Source of the DNA: Methanobacteriota archaeon
GTDB lineage: Archaea; Methanobacteriota; Methanobacteria; Methanobacteriales; Methanobacteriaceae
Direction: 5' to 3'
Assembly (NCBI GenBank): GCA_023411115.1
Contig: JAEYPF010000018.1
Span: 186,001-250,000, forward strand
Length of the DNA stretch: 64,000 bases
Shown piece by piece: positions 52,403-60,029 of the stretch. The notes beneath the pieces were generated by a model. The model saw only the letters and a program-made list of their open reading frames with translations. It had not been told where the DNA came from and did no database searches. Within the stretch, counting starts at the first letter, position 1. Every line of letters begins with the position of its first letter. A program made the translations under genes and the position numbers.

Positions 52403-52751
52403 AAATGATAAAAATCAAGGTGGAGCACTTGGAAAAGGACTAGATGCATTAATTAGCAAGAAATATGTTAAAGATGCCCCTGCTGAAACCATAAAAGAAG
52501 ATCCAGAGGAAATTTTAGAGAACCAGGCTGAAGTGAATAAAATCAATGAGAAAATAGTTGAGGATATTCTAACCGACGTTCGGAAAAATCCACGAATTTC
52601 ATTTTGGTCTGCAAGAACTGCTGCAGTGCTAAGGTTTTTAAGGAAAACAGAACCAGAATTCAGTATTAGCAGTGAAGCATCCCTTTTAATTGAAGAAGCA
52701 GTAAAAGAAAAGTACCCTGAGATTTGGGAACTATTTGAAGAACATTTATAA
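52395..52751 (+). CDS. ParB/SegB-like partner of SegA
   Basis: A 118-residue basic/acidic protein starting at ATG 52395 (GGAGGG upstream). Residues 11-20 read ALGKGLDALI, the short motif with which bacterial ParB proteins stimulate ParA. An acidic linker (about 25-55) follows, then a helical C-terminal part (about 60-118) with RISFWSARTAAVLRFLRKTEPEFSIS and LIEEAVKEKYPEIWELFEEH. There is no ParB CTPase domain, as in archaeal SegB proteins, but I cannot see a clear ribbon-helix-helix. Gene overlap with segA strongly supports a partner role. DNA binding at the flanking AT-rich repeats is inference. Confidence 0.8.
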   Translation: MAKNDKNQGGALGKGLDALISKKYVKDAPAETIKEDPEEILENQAEVNKINEKIVEDILTDVRKNPRISFWSARTAAVLRFLRKTEPEFSISSEASLLIEEAVKEKYPEIWELFEEHL

Positions 52752-52784
52752 TATTTTATTTTTAAAATTAATTTATTTTTTTTA

Positions 52785-52812
52785 ACACCCCAAGTTGAAG
52801 AGTTTGGGGTGT
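52785..52812. terminator. Perfect 9-bp hairpin behind segB
   Basis: ACACCCCAA and TTGGGGTGT with a 10-base loop, 34 bp after the segB stop and 158 bp beyond the convergent radical SAM gene's stop. It is GC-rich for this region. It could end segAB transcription, although the T-tract precedes it on the plus strand. Confidence 0.5.
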
Positions 52813-52879
52813 CAAATTATTATCGACCTGTACAAATCATAATTATGGCAAGATTTGAAGATCAATTTTTACTATATTT

Positions 52880-52955
52880 TGTTATCACTTATAAGTGAGT
52901 AGGTTATAACTTAAAAGTTAGAAGTTTATTAGTTATAACTTAGAACTTATACTCA
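52880..52955. repeat. Cluster of AT-rich palindromic repeats behind segB
   Basis: Three adjacent units: ATCACTTATAAGTGAGTA (near 52883-52900), GGTTATAACTTAAAAGTT (52902-52919) and AGTTATAACTTAGAACTTAT (52931-52950). The second matches the repeat before segA and the third matches repeats at 24736-24765 and 25196-25216. Confidence 0.6.
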
Positions 52956-52969
52956 AAATAAATCAAAAA

Positions 52970-54091
52970 TTAAAATCCTAAAGTGGCTTGATATGATTTA
53001 TTTAACTTAACAAACGGTTCAGCACGTTTTATTGCTACACCTAATCCTTGAAGCTCTTCTAATTTTTCAAAACGTTTGCCTCGTTTCCTTAAAGTTATAA
53101 TTCTTTTTGCAGATAATTTACCTATTCCTGGAACCCTTATGAGCTCTTCATAGGATGCTTCATTGATTTCTATAGGGAATATATCTATATTATTAATGGC
53201 AAAAGAGTACTTTGGATCTATTTCGGTTTCTATGTTTCCATTTTCATCAAATACCAGCTCATTAAAATCAAATCCATATGAATTTAATAGAAAATCAGCC
53301 TGATAAAGCCGTGAAGTTCGTTTAGGGTGGGGGGCCCCATGATTTTCAAGGGGAGTATCTTTTAAAGGGTTAAAAGCACTGAAATAACTCCGTTTTATTT
53401 GAAATTCATCACAAAGCTTTTTGGTTCTATTTAAAATTTCTTCATCACTTTCATCTGTTGCTCCAACAATGAACTGTGTGGTCTGTCCCGAGGGCGCCAT
53501 AGATGGATCCTTTTTAGATAATCTTTTGATCCATTTCATACGCCTTAAAATATCGATGTTGTAATTTTTAGTGCTGGTAAGTTCTTCAAAACCATCAGGA
53601 GTTGCGGATTCAATATTTATACTTACCCTATCCGCCAGGCTCATAGCTCTCTTAAGTAAGTCATAAGATGTTCCAGGAAGGATTTTAAGATGTATATATC
53701 CATCATATCCATAATCTCTGAGTATCCTGGCAACTTCTACTTCTTTTTCCATTGAACTTTCGATGTCTCCAGAAACTCCAGAACTTAAAAATAAACCTTC
53801 AACATATCTTCTGTTGTAATAGTCCAAAAATAAACTGGAAAGTTCTTGAGGGGTATATTCAAAACGCTCACATTTCATATTACTGCGATTTACACAGTAT
53901 TTACAATCGTTTGAACATTTATTGGTCATCAATACCTTAAATAAAGGCACAGAACATCCATTAGGTAAAGTACTATTATATATTCCGGGTATTTTGCCTG
54001 CTGCATACGTTTCAAGGTTAGGATCTACATAATTACATAGATCATACTTCGCTGATTCGCCAAGAACTTTGAGTTTTTGCACTTTGTTCAT
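52970..54091 (-). CDS. Radical SAM protein of the putative DNA modification/repair family
   Basis: A 373-residue radical SAM enzyme. The 4Fe-4S ligands are C59, C63 and C66 in NKCSNDCKYC. The barrel includes LFLSSGVSGD and KILPGTSYDLLKRA, SINIESATPDGFEEL. The C-terminus is a helix-hairpin-helix DNA-binding pair (LIRVPGIGKLSAKRI and LQGLGVAIKRAEPF). In bacteria this family is often linked to a uracil-DNA-glycosylase-like gene, hence the name; no such gene is nearby here. The start ATG 54091 lacks a ribosome site and may be leaderless. It converges on segB. Confidence 0.9.
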   Translation of the reverse strand: MNKVQKLKVLGESAKYDLCNYVDPNLETYAAGKIPGIYNSTLPNGCSVPLFKVLMTNKCSNDCKYCVNRSNMKCERFEYTPQELSSLFLDYYNRRYVEGLFLSSGVSGDIESSMEKEVEVARILRDYGYDGYIHLKILPGTSYDLLKRAMSLADRVSINIESATPDGFEELTSTKNYNIDILRRMKWIKRLSKKDPSMAPSGQTTQFIVGATDESDEEILNRTKKLCDEFQIKRSYFSAFNPLKDTPLENHGAPHPKRTSRLYQADFLLNSYGFDFNELVFDENGNIETEIDPKYSFAINNIDIFPIEINEASYEELIRVPGIGKLSAKRIITLRKRGKRFEKLEELQGLGVAIKRAEPFVKLNKSYQATLGF

Positions 54092-54163
54092 TATAATTTA
54101 TTGTATCAAAAATAGTATTATAGTTTTATTAGTAAAATTAAAAAAAATAAATTTTTAAATATG

Positions 54164-54541
54164 TTAGAACATTGCAGGCCTGAAAACTCTCCAATAGTAC
54201 TTTGCAGCGGTTAATTTAGTATAACCGTATGTTGTGTAACTACGCTTGAGATCAGAGTCGTACATGGTCATTTTTATCTTGGTTTTACTTACCTTTTTAA
54301 GAGTCACTGTCATTTTAGTTGTATCATCACAAAACGCCCAGTAACTGAACACGTTTGTTTTTACATAGTTTGTTCCTGTCTGATATGTAAACCATGAGAC
54401 CTTATAGTATCCATAATCTGGATCTGTTCCTTTAATTGCGCCATGGTCAACCAGCTTAGCTGCTGCAACTGGTTGAGCAGCCTGCAGACCGACAAAACAT
54501 ACAAACAGTAACCCTGCAATCAATACGATATTTTTTCTCAT
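54164..54541 (-). CDS. Secreted ~125-residue paralogue 1, unknown function
   Basis: A small exported protein. The signal peptide (about 1-27) ends at AQPVAAAKL. The mature part begins KLVDHGAIKGTDPDYGYYKVSWFTYQTGTNYVKTN and ends with KLTAAKYYWRVFRP, signatures shared by all four tandem paralogues. Alternating polar and aromatic residues suggest a beta-rich domain. There are no membrane anchors or cysteine pairs (one Cys). The family is unknown to me. The gene has its own GGGGGATACC-like ribosome site and a promoter-length gap, so the four are probably separate transcripts or loosely linked. Confidence 0.8.
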   Translation of the reverse strand: MRKNIVLIAGLLFVCFVGLQAAQPVAAAKLVDHGAIKGTDPDYGYYKVSWFTYQTGTNYVKTNVFSYWAFCDDTTKMTVTLKKVSKTKIKMTMYDSDLKRSYTTYGYTKLTAAKYYWRVFRPAMF

Positions 54542-54752
54542 TGGTATCCCCCTTGTTAGTTATTTTTAAATAAATACCGATTAAGAATGTTATTTATTAA
54601 CCTATAAACCTTATTATTAAAAATTAATTAAAAAGAATTATATACAAGATTTTATTATATACTTAGTAGCTTTTATAGTCCTATTTTTAGCATAAAATGG
54701 CTATATTTATTTTATTATAAAAAAATAAGAAAAGATTTGCTAGATATTAGTT

Positions 54753-55160
54753 CTAGCTGAAAATATCTGCGGAAGCTGATACTATTCCCGGCCTAATAAC
54801 TCTCCAGTAATATCTTGCAGCAGTTAACTTAGTGTATTCAGTGTGAGTAAGGGTGTAGGTATATGAATCACCATTTAATTTACCGGATATAGAATAAGTC
54901 ATCTTTAGCTTACTTTTGCTTACCTTTTTAAGAATAAAATTATAAGTAGAACTCTGTTTGGTTTCATAGTCATAAAGATGCATGTTCACTTTCATGTAGC
55001 TTGTTCCTATTTGGTATGTTTTCCATGAATATTTAAAATCTCCAGGATATGAGAAAGAACCTTTATCTACTAATTTGGCTGCAGCAACTGGTTCAGCTAT
55101 TTGAAGGCTTAAAACAAACATGAATAGTATTCCTGCAATAAATACAACGTTTTTCCTTAT
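54753..55160 (-). CDS. Secreted paralogue 2 with apparent ATA start
   Basis: A full-length homologue of the neighbours if translation starts at ATA 55160: the ribosome site GGAGGGG and spacing ATTTAA are those of the paralogues, and ATA AGG AAA AAC aligns with ATG AGA AAA AAT. Starting instead at ATG 55121 would remove 13 residues of the signal peptide, leaving only MFVLSLQIAEPVAAA. The mature part starts KLVDKGSFSYPGDF and ends KLTAARYYWRVIRP with a longer tail. Either AUA is used as a start or this copy has lost its start codon and is poorly exported. Confidence 0.7.
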   Translation of the reverse strand: MRKNVVFIAGILFMFVLSLQIAEPVAAAKLVDKGSFSYPGDFKYSWKTYQIGTSYMKVNMHLYDYETKQSSTYNFILKKVSKSKLKMTYSISGKLNGDSYTYTLTHTEYTKLTAARYYWRVIRPGIVSASADIFS

Positions 55161-55214
55161 TTAAATCCCCTCCTATCATTTATATTAGTTAATACTTAAA
55201 AAAAATAAATATTT

Positions 55215-55598
55215 TTAATATACAAGTAATGCTGGTCTTTCAACTCTCCAGTAGTACTGTGCAGCTGTTAATTTGGTGTATTCATAGTCAACATTGGTTT
55301 CTTTAATATCTGGGAATGTAGTGGTGATTTTTACTTTATTTTTACCTACCTTTGTAATTGTTCTAATGACTTTATCGGTATGATCAGTGACTGCCCAGTA
55401 GTCAAATTCATATATTTTTATGTAATTTACTCCTTTCTGGTAAGTAAACAAAGAAAATTTACCATAATGTCCACTTACATCAGTTCTCTTAATTGACACT
55501 TTATCTACTAGTTTAGCTGCTGACACTGGTTCAGCAACTTGCAGGCCAATAAACAGTACAAACAGTACTCCTACCAGTAATGCGAGATTTTTTCTCAT
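55215..55598 (-). CDS. Secreted ~125-residue paralogue 3, unknown function
   Basis: Exported paralogue, 127 residues. The signal peptide ends at AEPVSAAKL. The mature domain begins KLVDKVSIKRTDVSGHYGKFSLFTYQKGVNYIKI and ends with KLTAAQYYWRVERP. It lacks cysteines. The start ATG has an AGGAGGGT-type site. It is as AT-rich as the neighbours. The family's function is unknown; surface location is inferred from the signal peptide. Confidence 0.8.
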   Translation of the reverse strand: MRKNLALLVGVLFVLFIGLQVAEPVSAAKLVDKVSIKRTDVSGHYGKFSLFTYQKGVNYIKIYEFDYWAVTDHTDKVIRTITKVGKNKVKITTTFPDIKETNVDYEYTKLTAAQYYWRVERPALLVY

Positions 55599-55910
55599 TA
55601 GTACCCTCCTTGTTAGTCTCTTTTAACTAAATATAAGTAAGGATGTTATTTATTTACGTATAAACTTTATTATTTAAAATTAATTAAAAACAATTATATA
55701 TGCAGTTATGCCATACATTTAATAGCTCATGTAGTCCTTATAACTTAATTAATATAACAAAAACCATTTTTTGAGTCAAATTTATGAAATTACAATTTTT
55801 TACATTATATATAAAATAAATATTAATTTAAACCAATTTATAAGACATTATATAATTTATTTCTATAAATAGATCCATTTAATCAAAAATTAAATAAAAA
55901 AAAGTATGGT

Positions 55911-56300
55911 TTAAAAACCATATATTAATTCAGGTCTAAAGACTCTCCAGTAATATCTTGAAGCTGTTAACTTGCTGTAGTCGTAATAACTGCCTATTTT
56001 CTGACCATTCCAATAATTGGTTATTTTTACTTTGTTCTTACTTAATTTTTGGATAACGAAACTTGTTTTAACACTCTTATCCACAGAACCAAAATAGACA
56101 TATGCATTTGTTTTCACGTAGTTTGTTCCTTTCTGGTATGTAGCCCAGGAAATCTTATAGTACCCCATATCAGGATCAGTTCCTTTGATCGATCCATGGT
56201 CTACCATTTTTAGTTTAGCCGCAGCTACTGGTTCAGCTATTTGAAGACTTAAAACAAACATAAATGATACCAAAGCTACCATAGCAATATTTTTATTCAT
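55911..56300 (-). CDS. Secreted ~125-residue paralogue 4, unknown function
   Basis: The rightmost paralogue, 129 residues. The signal peptide is MNKNIAMVALVSFMFVLSLQ up to AEPVAAAKLK. The mature part begins MVDHGSIKGTDPDMGYYKISWATYQKGTNYVKTN, closest to paralogue 1, and ends KLTASRYYWRVFRP. The leader GGGGGATTTAA before ATG is nearly identical to the one before the ATA start of paralogue 2, which supports the start assignment there. Confidence 0.8.
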   Translation of the reverse strand: MNKNIAMVALVSFMFVLSLQIAEPVAAAKLKMVDHGSIKGTDPDMGYYKISWATYQKGTNYVKTNAYVYFGSVDKSVKTSFVIQKLSKNKVKITNYWNGQKIGSYYDYSKLTASRYYWRVFRPELIYGF

Positions 56301-56914
56301 TTAAATCCCCCATTCCAGTTATTTTTATTAATTGCATAAATTAGTTTATTATTTAAATATATAAACTTTATTATATTATATTACATTAAATGGATATTTT
56401 AAAATGTAATAATGACCATTTATCGAGTAATTATTACACTGTTTATTGTATAAACTGATTTACAGGGGCTGCATAAACCCCTTCAAAAAAATCTAAAATA
56501 ATTTTTACAATTAGAAGAGAACATTTAAAAATTTCCTTTTAAGAAGTTAAATTTGCCTTTTTACTTATAAATTCATTTTTTTTAAAAATAATACTTAAAA
56601 TGGACGACATTTTATAAAATAAACCTGCTTTTTAAGGAAGATGCATTTTAAAAGGAAATGTTAGATGAACAAAAATATCTAATACTTAAGATCTGCGGAA
56701 ATAAACAGGTTTAGAATCTAATTTACTAAAAATAAGAACCGAGAACACGAATTTCTATTTCAAAAATATTATTCATTTTAATATGGATTTAAATCAAAAA
56801 ATAGGCTGTAAATGGGCGTTTTTTCGAGATTAAAACCAAAATATTTAAATGTAATAAAAAGTACAATACTTGTATTAAAAATGAACTTAATTAAAAGTAT
56901 GCGGAGGAGATATC
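56301..56914. other. Intergenic region, no gene seen
   Basis: 614 bp of AT-rich DNA. A small hairpin (AGGGG/CCCCT near 56464-56483) and a loose inverted repeat (AACATTT...CCTTTTAA near 56519 against TTTTAAAAGGAAATGTT near 56646) are present. A 61-codon frame at 56812 overlaps the next gene in another frame and looks like chance. Confidence 0.45.
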
Positions 56915-57343
56915 ATTACGCCAAAATTATGGTACGTATCGGTATTGGTATTTTGTATGGCTACTGGTGGCTTGTTTTATTCTGGAACTTTGAATAATGG
57001 AAATACAAATGATTTAAGTGTGGATAAACCAGTACAATCCCTACCTCAACCAAACGTCAATCAAATGGCTTCTGAAGCAAACGCTAAATCTAAAGTTAAA
57101 AAAAGTGGAGCATTGAGTGTATCTGCTAAGTGTTCCTGCAGTTTATATGAGGATTATAGAACACATGGTCCGTCATGGGCTAACTACTGTCCGCGATGTC
57201 ATGCATACAATACAGTTATATTTGAAAAAACAGGGGACTGTCCAGAAGGAATGATGCGATGTACTCGTTGTGACGCCGATTTTTGTGCAGTACATGGTAA
57301 AGAGCATATTAATAGGCACCCTACCTATCTAAGTTCTGGCTAA
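56915..57343 (+). CDS. Exported Cys-rich protein, possible ATT start
   Basis: The frame reads TPKLWYVSVLVFCMATGGLFYSGTL, one membrane helix or signal anchor, then a polar stretch and a C-terminal domain with four Cys pairs: KCSCSL, NYCPRCHAYNTVIFEKTG, CPEGMMRCTRCDADFCAVHGKEH. Such zinc-binding tails occur in Methanobacteriales exported proteins (from memory). A strong GGAGGAG site lies five bases before ATT 56915; the first standard start in frame is TTG 56945, inside the helix and without a site, followed by ATG 56957. An ATT start keeps the full helix and its Lys. Function unknown. Confidence 0.65.
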   Translation: MTPKLWYVSVLVFCMATGGLFYSGTLNNGNTNDLSVDKPVQSLPQPNVNQMASEANAKSKVKKSGALSVSAKCSCSLYEDYRTHGPSWANYCPRCHAYNTVIFEKTGDCPEGMMRCTRCDADFCAVHGKEHINRHPTYLSSG

Positions 57344-57539
57344 TTGTGCAATTAAGCACACAAATTATTTTTTTTAATTTAATTTCTTCAAAATCTTTTA
57401 AAATCTCTAGAAATTTATATGGATTTAAATTATGGTTATTATATACATCTACTTTTATATGGGCTCTTATTTTGTTGAATTAATGTTAATTCCAAATCTA
57501 TAAATAATAAAAAGTCATCATCTTAATTGGTGATTGAAG

Positions 57540-58103
57540 ATGCTGCTAACTTACATAATAATAGGAATTATTCTGGTTATTCTGATCCTTCTAGTCGTTG
57601 GAACAATTGCTATGTATAACAGCCTGATTAATCTGCGTAATCGGGTTAAAAATGCATGGTCTCAAATAGATGTTCAATTGAACCGAAGGGCAGACTTAAT
57701 ACCTAATCTGGTGGAAACAGTTAAAGGTTATGCTAAACACGAAAAAACTGTATTTGAAGAAGTTACTAAGGCTAGAGCTGGTCTAATGAACGCTAGCACA
57801 GTTCAAGAAAATGCAGAAGCAAATAACATGCTTACAGATGCTTTAAAAAGCCTTTTTGCCGTGGCGGAAAATTACCCTGATTTGAAAGCCAATCAAAACT
57901 TTTTGGATTTACAAAGCCAGCTGATGGAAACTGAGGATAAAATAGCTTATTCCAGACAATTTTATAATGATACTGTTCTTATGTATAATAACAAGATCCA
58001 GATGTTTCCAAGCAATATAATAGCCAATCAGTTCAACTTTACCGAAGCAGAATTCTTTGAAATTGAAGAATCAGCTCGTTCAGTTCCAAAAGTTGAGTTC
58101 TAG
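57540..58103 (+). CDS. LemA-family membrane protein
   Basis: A 187-residue LemA protein: one N-terminal membrane helix (about residues 2-25), then a long helical bundle with YNSLINLRNRVKNAWSQIDVQLNRRADLIPNLVETVKGYAKHE and the conserved ending YNNKIQMFPSNIIANQFNFTEAEFFEIEE. Function is poorly known; LemA is often encoded with DUF2207 proteins, as here. The start is ATG 57540, with GGTGAT upstream overlapping a TTG codon. The next gene starts 8 bp after its stop, so the two form an operon. Confidence 0.93.
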   Translation: MLLTYIIIGIILVILILLVVGTIAMYNSLINLRNRVKNAWSQIDVQLNRRADLIPNLVETVKGYAKHEKTVFEEVTKARAGLMNASTVQENAEANNMLTDALKSLFAVAENYPDLKANQNFLDLQSQLMETEDKIAYSRQFYNDTVLMYNNKIQMFPSNIIANQFNFTEAEFFEIEESARSVPKVEF

Positions 58104-58111
58104 GTGATTTA

Positions 58112-59917
58112 ATGGACAGGAAATATTTAATCTCTTTAATTTTACTATTTTTATTTACAATTTCAATTTTTTCAACTGCAGCTTTTGCTCGAGATTACTC
58201 TATACCTTCTCTTGATATTGATCTATTTCCACAGGATAATGGAGCTTTACATGTTAAAGAAGTTATTCATTATTCCTTTACAGGACAATATAATGGAATA
58301 TACCGTGATATTCCACTCAGCGGCCCACAACAGTTGCAGAATATAAAGGTATCTGCTCAAGGAGCATATACTAAATTCAATATAACAAATGAGGGTGGGA
58401 TGGAACGAATTACTGTGTATTTATATTCTAACCCTCAAAAAACAAGCCCAATAACTGATAAAGATGTCGATGTTACAATTGAATACGATTTTTTACATGG
58501 AATAAAATTCTACAACGATATAGCAGAGCTCCAGTATAAATTAGTAGGTACAAGCTGGGAAAAAGATATTGGAATGGTCAACGCTAATATACATCTCAAA
58601 TCAAGTAATGGCATACAATACTGGCTTAATCCGCCATATTTTGCCCAAAATTCAAGCTGGCAGGGTAATACCCTGAACGTAGTCAGTAAAACTGTTCCTT
58701 CAGGAGACTTTTTTGAACTGCGAATGGTCATACCTAAAAATCAATTTGCAGCAAACCCTACAAATGGAGTTATAATAAATCAAAATGGCTTAAGTCAAAT
58801 AGAAAAGATTCAAAATGATTATCAAAACCAGTTAAACTTTAAAACAAATCTCTACTACTTATTGGCAGTTTTATTTATACTGGCATGTTTTATACCACTG
58901 CTTATTTACTTCCGCTATGGAAGAGAGCCTAAAATTGATTACCAGGCAGAATATGAGCGTGATATACCAACCAATGATCGACCTGCTGTGGTAAATGCTA
59001 TATCGGGTAAAGGATTAGGTAAGAAAGTGGGGGTGCCGGACATGGATGGATTCAGAGCTACAATAATGGATCTAATAAACCGCAAATATTTAGTAATACA
59101 GGATATTCCATCAGAACTTGATGAAAATAGAGATGCATCTCTTTCACTTAAAATCAACGATACTAAAAATTTTAATGAGCTTACAAACTTCGAAACTGAT
59201 GTCATTAACTTCCTGAGCTACTTTGAAGAAGACGGTATAATCTATTTGGATAGCTTAAAACAGGATTTAAAAGATCGAAGCACAGCAGAATCATTTAGAG
59301 ATTCTTACAATCTTTGGAAGGACGATTTAACTAATGAATTTTTAAATGACGAAGTCATGAGCAAAATATTCCTTAAAAAAGGTGATACCTACCTCAAAAT
59401 CTTTGGAATAATCGGTCTGATAGCTGCAGTTATAACCTTCGTGTTTGCAATATCAGATCCACTACCTGCATCAGGTTATGCTTTATTTACATCGTTTATT
59501 TTGGGAATAGTGGCCATTATATCAATTATAATGCCTCAAAAGGTTGCAGGGCAATGGACCACTCATGGGGAAGAGTTTGACGCGAAATGGCATAATTTTA
59601 AGAAATACATCCAGGACTTCAGTCTGATAAAAGAATATCCTCCAGAATCCATCAAAATATGGAACAAATACCTAGTATATGCAACTGCATTAGGAGTAGC
59701 GGATAAGGTCAGGAAAGTCATGGAAATGAACCTTCCAAGCGATCAACTGGCTCAAAGTGATATCTACCTGTTCCACTACTATGGTGGATATTGGCTTCTT
59801 GCATCAAGTTTAGATTCTGGTATGAGCACTGCAAATGCATCAAACGGCAGCAACTTCGGCGGCGGAGTAGGCGGCGTTGGAGGTGGATTTGGAGGAGGTG
59901 GGGGAGGAGCTTTTTAG
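58112..59917 (+). CDS. DUF2207 membrane protein, full-length copy
   Basis: A 601-residue protein. A signal peptide (about 1-27, ending AAFARDY) is followed by an extracellular DUF2207 domain (about 30-235), a membrane helix (about 247-268), a cytoplasmic domain starting YFRYGREPKIDY, two further helices (about 432-475) and a Gly-rich tail (SNFGGGVGG...GGGGAF). AGGTGATTTA precedes ATG. The gene is 8 bp after lemA, the usual LemA-DUF2207 pair. Function is unknown; the pair may act in the envelope. It is the longest of three tandem copies and the only one with the Gly-rich tail. Confidence 0.9.
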   Translation: MDRKYLISLILLFLFTISIFSTAAFARDYSIPSLDIDLFPQDNGALHVKEVIHYSFTGQYNGIYRDIPLSGPQQLQNIKVSAQGAYTKFNITNEGGMERITVYLYSNPQKTSPITDKDVDVTIEYDFLHGIKFYNDIAELQYKLVGTSWEKDIGMVNANIHLKSSNGIQYWLNPPYFAQNSSWQGNTLNVVSKTVPSGDFFELRMVIPKNQFAANPTNGVIINQNGLSQIEKIQNDYQNQLNFKTNLYYLLAVLFILACFIPLLIYFRYGREPKIDYQAEYERDIPTNDRPAVVNAISGKGLGKKVGVPDMDGFRATIMDLINRKYLVIQDIPSELDENRDASLSLKINDTKNFNELTNFETDVINFLSYFEEDGIIYLDSLKQDLKDRSTAESFRDSYNLWKDDLTNEFLNDEVMSKIFLKKGDTYLKIFGIIGLIAAVITFVFAISDPLPASGYALFTSFILGIVAIISIIMPQKVAGQWTTHGEEFDAKWHNFKKYIQDFSLIKEYPPESIKIWNKYLVYATALGVADKVRKVMEMNLPSDQLAQSDIYLFHYYGGYWLLASSLDSGMSTANASNGSNFGGGVGGVGGGFGGGGGGAF

Positions 59918-59952
59918 CTCTAAACCGGCCTTTATTTTAGTATGCCTTATTT

Positions 59953-59970
59953 AAACTAAATTTTTAAATA
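59953..59970 (+). promoter_or_regulatory. Promoter block of the second DUF2207 gene
   Basis: AAACTAAATTTTTAAATA, containing a TATA-like TTTTTAAATA. The identical 18 bp stand before the third DUF2207 gene and before cfbB. Here the start codon is 60 bp away, leaving room for a leader with a hairpin and ribosome site. Confidence 0.65.
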
Positions 59971-59977
59971 CCACATT

Positions 59978-59994
59978 CCCTTATTAAATAAGGG
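59978..59994 (+). promoter_or_regulatory. Leader hairpin of the second DUF2207 gene
   Basis: CCCTTAT and ATAAGGG are separated by TAA; the hairpin would form at the very start of the transcript. Confidence 0.4.
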
Positions 59995-60029
59995 GGATAT
60001 TATCTTAAAATTACTGGGAGATACAACTA

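Noticed and set aside
56812..56997. 61-codon plus-strand frame
   Set aside because: It overlaps the Cys-rich exported gene in another frame and the strong GGAGGAG site lies inside it, positioned for the other gene.
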